This document shows, one piece after another, positions 1-5,513 of a stretch of 6,374 nt of DNA. Source of the stretch: JAPLDA01 sp043742705. GTDB taxonomy: Bacteria > Bacteroidota > Bacteroidia > AKYH767-A > 2013-40CM-41-45. The notes under the pieces are model-generated. The model did not search any database. It was given only the letters and a program-made list of their open reading frames with translations, and was not told the DNA's origin. The DNA lies in assembly GCA_043742705.1 (NCBI GenBank), contig JAYTXY010000066.1, positions 1-6,374 on the forward strand, written 5' to 3'. Positions within the stretch are counted from its first letter, which is position 1. Each line of letters starts with the position of its first letter. A program made the translations under genes and the position numbers.

Positions 1-120
1 GAAGAAGCGATTGAAGTTGCACAACGAGTTTACGAGAGACGAGGAAAAAAATTCGAGTCGACAGAACAGAAAATCATGAAGCATTTGTTTGAGACGACTA
101 CAAAATTCAGAGCATGGTAA
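1..120 (+). CDS. C-terminal fragment of an unrecognised protein
   Basis: An open frame runs from the first base of the window to a TAA at 118-120, giving 39 C-terminal residues; the start lies outside the window. The visible tail is highly charged and probably helical, beginning EEAIEVAQRVYERRG and ending TTTKFRAW. No motif in it identifies a family, so no function is proposed. That it is a true gene end is supported by the uninterrupted frame, codon use resembling the neighbouring genes, and a hairpin that begins at the stop codon. It is on the same strand as lon, but the hairpin and the 123-base gap argue against a simple operon with lon. Confidence 0.6.
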   Translation, partial: EEAIEVAQRVYERRGKKFESTEQKIMKHLFETTTKFRAW

Positions 121-172
121 AAGTCCACTGTACATGGTCGACTGTCGACAGTGGTCTGTGGACTTTAATTTA
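120..172 (+). terminator. Probable terminator hairpin after the upstream gene
   Basis: AAAGTCCAC (120-128) pairs perfectly with GTGGACTTT (158-166), followed by AATTTAA. The 29 bases between the arms contain a second inverted structure, the perfect 12-base palindrome ACTGTCGACAGT (141-152). A third option is CCACTGT (125-131) pairing with ACAGTGG (148-154), which would exclude part of the outer stem. Starting exactly at the stop codon, it most likely ends the upstream transcript. The T-run is broken and short, so intrinsic termination is inferred, not certain; a protein-binding dyad is the alternative. Confidence 0.5.
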
Positions 173-175
173 ATA

Positions 176-192
176 CTGACAACACCTGACAA
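176..192 (+). repeat. CTGACAA direct repeat upstream of lon
   Basis: CTGACAA occurs at 176-182 and again at 186-192, so the copies start ten bases apart, about one helical turn. This places two identical half-sites on the same face of DNA some 50-70 bases before the lon start codon, a position where an operator could lie. No known heat-shock operator such as CIRCE is recognisable, and no convincing Bacteroidota promoter (TTTG with TAnnTTTG) could be fixed in 167-243. A seven-base repeat can also arise by chance. Confidence 0.25.
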
Positions 193-243
193 AACTACAC
201 ATGGCACGGTAATCGACCGGCCGAAATAAAATATTTATTCAGA

Positions 244-2757
244 ATGAAAGATCAAGATCCTATCGAAATAAGACCTTTTGCATTCACCAATATCATTGAT
301 GATGATAGTGAATTTATTCCTTTGCTCTCCGTAGAAGACGAAGAGCAGATGAATGCTCAGAATATTCCTGAATCGCTTGCAATTTTACCATTACGAAATA
401 CAGTGCTTTTCCCGGGAGTTGTGATTCCGATTACTGTCGGTCGTGATAAATCAATTCATCTTATCAAAGACGCTTACAAAGGTGACAAGATCATCGGTGT
501 TGTTTCTCAAAAAGATGTATCCATTGAAGATCCAACCTTTGAAGATTTAAACCAGGTCGGAACAGTTGCGCAGATCATGAAAATGCTTCGTATGCCTGAT
601 GGTAATACAACTGTCATAATCCAGGGAAAGAAGCGTTTTAAGCTGGACAAACTTCAGCAAAGTGATCCTTACATACGTTGTTCAGTGGTTCCATTTCCGG
701 AAGTGATCGCAGCAAAGACTGACAAAGAATTTCCTGCATTAGTTGGTTCATTGAAAGACATGGCTTTGCAAATTATTCAACAAAGCCCGAACATTCCATC
801 CGATGCAGCTTTTGCAATTCGCAACATCGAAAGTCATTCTTTCCTTATCAACTTTATTTCATCGAACATGAATCTCGATGTTTCCAAAAAACAGGAGTTG
901 CTGGAAATCGCTGATCAGAAAGAAAGAGCTACAAAAGTATTGGAGCACCTTACGAAAGAGCTTCAATTGCTTGAATTGAAAAATCAGATTCAGTCGAAAG
1001 TTCGTACCGACATTGACCGTCAGCAACGCGAATATTTTTTGAATCAACAGTTGAAAACCATCCAGGAAGAATTAGGTGGCAACTCATCGGATCGCGAAGT
1101 AACAGAGTTAAGAGAACGAGCCAAGAATAAAAAGTGGAAGAAAGAAGTTGCGGAAGTTTTTAATAAAGAATGTGAGCGTTTGGCGCGAATGAATCCTGCT
1201 GCTGCTGAATATTCAGTCTTGATCAATTACCTTGATCTGTTACTTGAACTTCCGTGGAATGAATACACGAATGACAACTTTGATCTGAAGCGCGCACAAA
1301 AAATTCTGGACAAAGATCATTATGGTCTCGAAAAAGTAAAAGCACGTATTCTCGAATATCTTGCTGTGCTTAAGCTAAAGCGTGACATGAAATCTCCAAT
1401 CATGTGTTTATATGGTCCTCCCGGAGTTGGTAAAACATCTCTCGGAAAATCAGTTGCGACTGCATTAGGAAGAAAATATGTTCGCATGTCACTCGGAGGT
1501 TTGCGTGACGAAGCGGAAATTCGCGGTCACCGAAAAACCTACATCGGTGCAATGCCCGGACGCATCATTCAGAATCTGAAAAAGGCAAAGTCATCAAATC
1601 CTGTTTTTGTGTTGGATGAAATTGACAAGTTGGGAAATGATTTTCATGGTGATCCTTCTTCTGCTTTGCTTGAAGTATTGGACCCTGAACAGAACAATAC
1701 CTTCTATGATAACTTCGTGGAAGTAGAATATGATTTATCGAATGTTCTTTTTATCGCTACTGCAAATTCCCTGAGTCGCGTTCAACCTGCTTTGCTCGAT
1801 CGTCTTGAGATCATTGAAATCAGTGGTTATACAGTTGAAGAGAAAATTCAGATTGCAATTAAACATTTGCTAAGCAAACAACTTGAAGCACATGGTTTGA
1901 AGAAAGAGCATGTAAAACTTTCTCCGAAGATTATTGAGTATCTCATTGAAAGGTATACGCGAGAGTCAGGTGTAAGAGGCTTGGAGAAAAAAATTGCTTC
2001 GCTTGTTCGTGGTATTGCAAAATCTGTTGCGATGGAAGAGTCTTACAATCCTTCCGTTACTGAAGAAGATGTAAATAAGATTCTTGGCGCTCCCATTTTT
2101 CAAAAGGATAAATACCAGACGAATGGAGTTGCCGGTGTAGTCACAGGTCTTGCCTGGACTCCTGTTGGCGGAGATATTTTATTTATTGAAGTAAGTCTGA
2201 ACAAAGGAAAAGGTCGCTTGACATTAACCGGAAATCTTGGTGATGTAATGAAAGAATCAGCAACGATTGCATTAGCTTATCTGAAAGCGCATACTGCAAG
2301 TCTTGGGATAGATCCTGTCGTGTTTGATGAGTGGGATATTCACATGCACGTTCCTGAAGGGGCGACTCCGAAAGATGGACCATCAGCCGGAATCACGATG
2401 TTGACGGCTCTTGCTTCAGCATTTACTCAGCGAAAAGTGAAGGATCACTTAGCAATGACTGGCGAAATTACATTGAGAGGAAAAGTACTTCCTGTTGGTG
2501 GCATCAAAGAAAAAATTCTTGCAGCGAAACGCGCCGGAATCAAAGACATCATTCTTTCTATTGACAATAAAAAAGACATTGAAGAGATCAAAGCAGATTA
2601 TCTAAAGGATCTGCGTTTCCAATATGTAAGTGAGATGATTGAAGTCGTGAACCTTGCTTTATCAAAGGATAAAGTGAAAAACGCCATAGACTTTAAGGTG
2701 AAGAATGGTGTTGATGTCGGTTCAAAGAAAAAGAGAGCAGAAACAGAGTTGAATTAA
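244..2757 (+). CDS. lon: ATP-dependent Lon protease (LonA type)
   Basis: Cytoplasmic AAA+ serine protease that unfolds and degrades misfolded and selected regulatory proteins as a homohexamer. The 837 residues contain the whole LonA layout. The N-terminal substrate-binding domain begins near residue 45 (LAILPLRNTVLFPG), and a coiled-coil region lies around residues 225-300. The AAA+ module has Walker A GPPGVGKTS (391-399) and Walker B VFVLDEIDK (454-462). The protease domain has the catalytic serine in DGPSAG (S714) and the catalytic lysine in GGIKEK (K757), 43 residues apart as in E. coli Lon (S679/K722). It is somewhat longer than the 784-residue E. coli enzyme because of an acidic N-terminal extension of about 44 residues and a lysine-rich tail. 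The ATG at 244 has no Shine-Dalgarno but follows an A/T-rich leader, and the extension is in a continuous frame. Transcribed alone, bounded by hairpins on both sides. Family assignment is essentially certain. Confidence 0.98.
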   Translation: MKDQDPIEIRPFAFTNIIDDDSEFIPLLSVEDEEQMNAQNIPESLAILPLRNTVLFPGVVIPITVGRDKSIHLIKDAYKGDKIIGVVSQKDVSIEDPTFEDLNQVGTVAQIMKMLRMPDGNTTVIIQGKKRFKLDKLQQSDPYIRCSVVPFPEVIAAKTDKEFPALVGSLKDMALQIIQQSPNIPSDAAFAIRNIESHSFLINFISSNMNLDVSKKQELLEIADQKERATKVLEHLTKELQLLELKNQIQSKVRTDIDRQQREYFLNQQLKTIQEELGGNSSDREVTELRERAKNKKWKKEVAEVFNKECERLARMNPAAAEYSVLINYLDLLLELPWNEYTNDNFDLKRAQKILDKDHYGLEKVKARILEYLAVLKLKRDMKSPIMCLYGPPGVGKTSLGKSVATALGRKYVRMSLGGLRDEAEIRGHRKTYIGAMPGRIIQNLKKAKSSNPVFVLDEIDKLGNDFHGDPSSALLEVLDPEQNNTFYDNFVEVEYDLSNVLFIATANSLSRVQPALLDRLEIIEISGYTVEEKIQIAIKHLLSKQLEAHGLKKEHVKLSPKIIEYLIERYTRESGVRGLEKKIASLVRGIAKSVAMEESYNPSVTEEDVNKILGAPIFQKDKYQTNGVAGVVTGLAWTPVGGDILFIEVSLNKGKGRLTLTGNLGDVMKESATIALAYLKAHTASLGIDPVVFDEWDIHMHVPEGATPKDGPSAGITMLTALASAFTQRKVKDHLAMTGEITLRGKVLPVGGIKEKILAAKRAGIKDIILSIDNKKDIEEIKADYLKDLRFQYVSEMIEVVNLALSKDKVKNAIDFKVKNGVDVGSKKKRAETELN

Positions 2758-2777
2758 CTGTCTCTAACCTGAAATGG

Positions 2778-2809
2778 AAAAGGCTTCGAAAATTTTCGAA
2801 GCCTTTTTT
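2778..2809. terminator. Bidirectional intrinsic terminator between convergent genes
   Basis: A perfect 30-base palindrome has arms 2778-2792 and 2793-2807, with GGCTTCG pairing with CGAAGCC at its core. The A-run on the left and the run of six T on the right give a U-tract to transcripts from either direction. It lies 20 bases after the lon stop and about 21 bases beyond the stop of the convergent periplasmic-protein gene, so it should end both. The plus-strand T-run (six) is longer than the minus-strand one (four), so it may be more efficient for lon. Confidence 0.9.
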
Positions 2810-2830
2810 GCAATCAGGAAAAGATAAAAC

Positions 2831-3298
2831 TTATTTTTGAAAAGGTCTCTTTTTTTCCTCCCGTCTTTCCTGGATCATATCGAGAAGTTTGCCTTTGAAG
2901 TCTTCTTCTGCGCGATAAAGTTTTGCTACCTTTTTAATAGGTAATACTTGTTTAAACTGAGGATGAAATTTTTTCAATAAGTCAAGTTCTGCCTGGCGAG
3001 ATGAGATTTCACTGTCAATTACTTTCTCAACTTCTTTGTCAGTCATCTCTTCAAAATTCATTTTAGCATTGACAAGATTTTCTCTACGAGATTTTCGCAA
3101 TGCTTCTAATTCATCCGTGTACTTGTTGTAAACGGGCCAGAAGATTTTTGCTTCCTCGGAAGTTAGTTTAAGTCGGTCAGTAAGAAAACCGACTTTCAAC
3201 GCTTCTACTTTATCGCGGATTGGTCTTTCCTTTTGAGCGGAAACCTGTGCAGTAACAAAAAACAGCAGCGCTGTGAATAAGACGATACGATTTTTCAT
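2831..3298 (-). CDS. Exported Spy/LTxxQ-like protein, putative sensor of the ECF sigma module
   Basis: A 155-residue protein with a clear Sec signal peptide: basic MKNR, a hydrophobic stretch to about residue 19, and a likely signal peptidase I cut after VSA (residue 21). The mature part is almost entirely helical and highly charged. It carries LKLTSEEAKIFWPVYNKY (43-60) and, near the C-terminus, LPIKKVAKLYRAEEDFK (119-135). This LT-x-EEA-FWP-Y pattern resembles small Bacteroidota proteins often annotated as 'sensor of ECF-type sigma factor' and, more distantly, the periplasmic CpxP/Spy chaperone fold. Its ATG overlaps the stop of the preceding membrane-protein gene by four bases (ATGA), suggesting translational coupling, and it is last in the sigma operon. 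Acting as a periplasmic stress sensor or chaperone that feeds into that regulator is an inference from family and position; ligand and mechanism are unknown. Confidence 0.8.
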   Translation of the reverse strand: MKNRIVLFTALLFFVTAQVSAQKERPIRDKVEALKVGFLTDRLKLTSEEAKIFWPVYNKYTDELEALRKSRRENLVNAKMNFEEMTDKEVEKVIDSEISSRQAELDLLKKFHPQFKQVLPIKKVAKLYRAEEDFKGKLLDMIQERREEKKRPFQK

Positions 3299-3852
3299 AA
3301 GTGATTTTCGAGTTGAGAGATGTCAATATCATTGTCGATCAAATACTGTTCGATGCTGTTGTCATCTTTTACGGTGCCTTTGTTTTCCTGCTCCAAAATA
3401 TCAATCAGCATCGATTCATCCACATCAGCAATGTAAGAAGAGCTTTTTATTTCTTCACAGGAAAAATGATTGTCCTGCGGATCAGTAAGAGATGATTTTG
3501 TGAAGTACTTAATTCCAACAATTAAAAGAACGATGATGGAAGCAAAAGCAAGAACATATTTCGGACGGAATACTTTTGAAATCCATTCTCCGAAAACAGG
3601 TTTCCTTTTTTGATCAACAATACGTTGTTGAATGGCTGTCGGAAGTGAATCGAAATATCCTTCAGGAACTTTGAACGGATTTTCAAGGCTCGTCTTTTCA
3701 AAGTCAGTCAGCGCATTAATTTTTTGCTGTATGTTATTAGTGAGTGAATCGAAATAGTTTTCCGGAACCTTGAACGGATTTTCCTTTTTTATTTTGGAAA
3801 GTTCTGGTCCCGGTTTATCCAATTCGTCATCGTTAAGAAAGTCGGGTTTCAT
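3295..3852 (-). CDS. Single-pass membrane protein with NPFKVP repeats, probable anti-sigma factor
   Basis: A 185-residue protein with one transmembrane helix at about residues 99-117 (YVLAFASIIVLLIVGIKYF) flanked by basic residues. The N-terminal 98 residues are therefore probably cytoplasmic and the acidic C-terminal 68 residues periplasmic. The cytoplasmic part has two near-identical 22-residue units, 24-45 (ENPFKVPENYFDSL...) and 57-78 (ENPFKVPEGYFDSL...), spaced 33 residues apart. The C-terminal part has two looser Y-x-x-D-x-D segments, YIADVD and YLIDND. No zinc-type anti-sigma HxxxCxxC motif is present. The gene starts 43 bases after the ECF sigma gene and overlaps the exported-protein gene by four bases. 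Membrane topology and position between a sigma factor and a periplasmic protein make an anti-sigma role the best reading, but this is inference; the sequence shows only topology and repeats. The ATG at 3852 follows an A-rich stretch typical of these genes. Confidence 0.75.
   Translation of the reverse strand: MKPDFLNDDELDKPGPELSKIKKENPFKVPENYFDSLTNNIQQKINALTDFEKTSLENPFKVPEGYFDSLPTAIQQRIVDQKRKPVFGEWISKVFRPKYVLAFASIIVLLIVGIKYFTKSSLTDPQDNHFSCEEIKSSSYIADVDESMLIDILEQENKGTVKDDNSIEQYLIDNDIDISQLENHL
3644..3783 (-). repeat. Two imperfect 41-base direct repeats encoding the NPFKVP units
   Basis: The segments at 3644-3684 and 3743-3783 match at 36 of 41 bases by my count and are exactly 99 bases (33 codons) apart. 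They encode the NPFKVPExYFDSL cores of the two repeat units in the membrane protein. Identity at nucleotide as well as protein level suggests a fairly recent internal duplication, or strong constraint. Confidence 0.8.
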
Positions 3853-3895
3853 TTTGTTTTAATTCGGGTTTTTGATGCTTTTCAGTCCCAATGGT

Positions 3896-4441
3896 TTAAT
3901 TCTCTTTGATGTATTTTTCGATCTTTTTGACAGCATGATGGTAAGATGCCTTTAAGGCACCCACTGTGACCTTTAAAACCTCTGAAATCTCCTCGTATTT
4001 CATCCCGTCAAAGTATTTCATGTTGAAGACAATTCTTTGCTGAGTCGGTAATTTTAAAATCGCTCGTTGAAGTTTCAATTGAATCCTGTCTCCGCTGAAA
4101 TAAACATCGTTGCTCAGGTGACCTGCAAGTTCATGCTCTACGTCACCAAAAGGAATGAAGAACCTTTTCTTCTTTTGGTTCAGAAAGGTGATCGACTCGT
4201 TGGTTGCAATTCTGTAAAGCCAGGTGTAAAGTTGCGAGTCTTCTCTGAATCCTTCCAGTGATTTCCAGACCTTGATAAATGTGTTTTGGATTACATCGTT
4301 TGCGTCATCATGGTCGATGACGATCTTGCGGACATGCCAATACAAACGCTGCTGGTATTTTCGCATCAAGAGGTTGAACGCATAGCTGCGCGAATCTTCA
4401 ATCCGGAATTGTTCAAGCAGTTCTTGATCTGTATGTTCCAT
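3896..4441 (-). CDS. ECF-family RNA polymerase sigma factor
   Basis: A 181-residue group 4 (extracytoplasmic function) sigma-70 factor that would direct RNA polymerase to a specific promoter set. Region 2 spans about residues 25-93, including DDANDVIQNTFIKVW (45-59, core binding) and TWLYRIATNESITFLNQ (73-89, -10 recognition). Region 4 spans about 125-177, with LPTQQRIVFNMKYFDG leading into the helix-turn-helix (YEEISEVLKVTVGALKASYHHAVKKI) that reads the -35 element. Region 3 is absent, as expected for the class. I start it at the ATG at 4441 (MEHTDQELLEQF). The frame stays open to an ATG at 4561, but that would add 40 unconserved-looking residues and run 53 bases into the transketolase gene, while 181 residues is normal for ECF factors. 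It is first in the probable sigma, membrane-protein, exported-protein operon, a common autoregulated layout; no promoter could be identified confidently in 4442-4508. Confidence 0.93.
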   Translation of the reverse strand: MEHTDQELLEQFRIEDSRSYAFNLLMRKYQQRLYWHVRKIVIDHDDANDVIQNTFIKVWKSLEGFREDSQLYTWLYRIATNESITFLNQKKKRFFIPFGDVEHELAGHLSNDVYFSGDRIQLKLQRAILKLPTQQRIVFNMKYFDGMKYEEISEVLKVTVGALKASYHHAVKKIEKYIKEN

Positions 4442-4458
4442 TTCAGAATTGAGAATAA

Positions 4459-4482
4459 AGAAAACTGAAGTCGCAGTTTTTT
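4459..4482 (-). terminator. Weak hairpin between the transketolase and sigma genes
   Basis: AAAACTG (4461-4467) pairs with CAGTTTT (4474-4480) around a six-base loop. On the minus strand it lies about 29 bases after the transketolase stop and is followed by CTTTATT. It could be a weak terminator that separates the transketolase transcript from the sigma operon, or part of the sigma gene's leader. The stem has only three G-C pairs, so confidence is low. Confidence 0.35.
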
Positions 4483-4508
4483 GTAGTCGGGTTTCTGCTT
4501 TGACTGTA

Positions 4509-5480
4509 CTAATAATTCGCTTCTGCTTTTTTACGTGCGAGAACGCGTTCAACGGATGCAACGATGTTCACAGCTTCAAGTCCGTATTTAACCATCAACT
4601 GATCAGGAATACCACTTTCTCCAAATGAATCATTCACACCAACGAATTCCATCGGTGAAGGATAATTGGCAGATAAAACGTGACCAATTGCATCACCCAA
4701 ACCACCATTAACCTGGTGTTCTTCTGCTGTAACTACACATCCTGTTTTTTTCACTGAGCGTAGGACGGCATCGGTATCCAAAGGTTTAATTGTATGAATG
4801 TTGATGACTTCTGCACTGATACCTTTTTCTTCCAACATCTCACATGCTTCCAATGCTTTCCAAACAAGATGTCCGGTAGCGAAAATAGAAACATCAGTGC
4901 CTTCATTGAAGGTGATTGCTTTTCCGATTTCAAATTTCTGATCGGCAGGAGTGAAATTCGGAACAACTGGACGTCCAAACCTCAGGTAAACCGGACCATG
5001 GTATTCTGCAATGGCAAGGGTTGCAGCTTTCGTTTGGTTGTAATCACAAGGATTGATGACAACCATTCCCGGAAGCATGCGCATCATTCCGATGTCTTCA
5101 AGAATCTGGTGAGTGGCTCCATCTTCTCCAAGTGTAATTCCTGCATGTGATGCGCAGATCTTTACATTTTTATCTGAATAAGCAATGCATTGTCTGATCT
5201 GGTCATATACACGGCCGGTTGAGAAGTTGGCAAATGTTCCGGTGAAAGGAATTTTTCCTCCGATAGTCATTCCTGCAGCCATGCTCATCATGTTCGCTTC
5301 TGCAATTCCTACCTGGAAAAAACGATCCGGAAATTCTTTTTCGAAAGCGTCCATCTTAAGCGAGCCGGTGAGATCTGCACACAAAGCAACAACATTTGGA
5401 TTCTTTCTTCCCAACTCAAGCAAGCCTGCTCCGAATCCTGAACGAGTATCCTTTTTATCTGTGTATGTAAATTTTTTCAT
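4509..5480 (-). CDS. Transketolase, C-terminal subunit (split enzyme)
   Basis: The 323 residues contain only the pyrimidine-binding (Pyr) and C-terminal domains of transketolase, the thiamine-diphosphate enzyme that moves two-carbon ketol units in the non-oxidative pentose phosphate pathway. The Pyr domain covers about residues 8-170. It has the glutamate that activates the cofactor in QVGIAEANMMSMAAGM (E61) and the substrate-site motif LGEDGATHQ (117-125, H124). The C domain begins near residue 195 with a VSIFATGH strand and includes the VINIHTIKPLD segment. There is no diphosphate-binding (PP) domain with a GDG motif, so the protein must pair with a separately encoded N-terminal subunit; split transketolases are common in Bacteroidota and other phyla. 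That partner usually sits directly upstream, but here the upstream gene is a VWA protein 33 bases away, so the partner must lie elsewhere. A DXS or pyruvate dehydrogenase E1-beta relative is less likely from the motifs. Confidence 0.93.
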   Translation of the reverse strand: MKKFTYTDKKDTRSGFGAGLLELGRKNPNVVALCADLTGSLKMDAFEKEFPDRFFQVGIAEANMMSMAAGMTIGGKIPFTGTFANFSTGRVYDQIRQCIAYSDKNVKICASHAGITLGEDGATHQILEDIGMMRMLPGMVVINPCDYNQTKAATLAIAEYHGPVYLRFGRPVVPNFTPADQKFEIGKAITFNEGTDVSIFATGHLVWKALEACEMLEEKGISAEVINIHTIKPLDTDAVLRSVKKTGCVVTAEEHQVNGGLGDAIGHVLSANYPSPMEFVGVNDSFGESGIPDQLMVKYGLEAVNIVASVERVLARKKAEANY

Positions 5481-5513
5481 GCGCGATTTATTTTATGTCT
5501 TAGCTTATTGTTC

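Noticed and set aside
208..243. Promoter or hairpin in the stretch holding CGGCCG and the A/T-rich segment just before lon
   Set aside because: The palindrome is only six bases, the A/T stem would be about five base pairs, and no spaced -33/-7 pair could be placed; it looks like a normal A/T-rich leader.
859..1226. Two minus-strand open frames of about 60 codons inside lon
   Set aside because: They lie opposite the well-supported lon reading frame and encode no recognisable domain; they are antisense shadows.
2183..2383. Minus-strand open frame of 66 codons inside the lon protease domain
   Set aside because: It is antisense to the highly conserved catalytic region, whose codon constraint explains the open frame.
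3644..3783. Repeats considered as a CRISPR-like or mobile repeat
   Set aside because: Only two copies, in frame inside a gene with a 33-codon period; they are a protein-level repeat.
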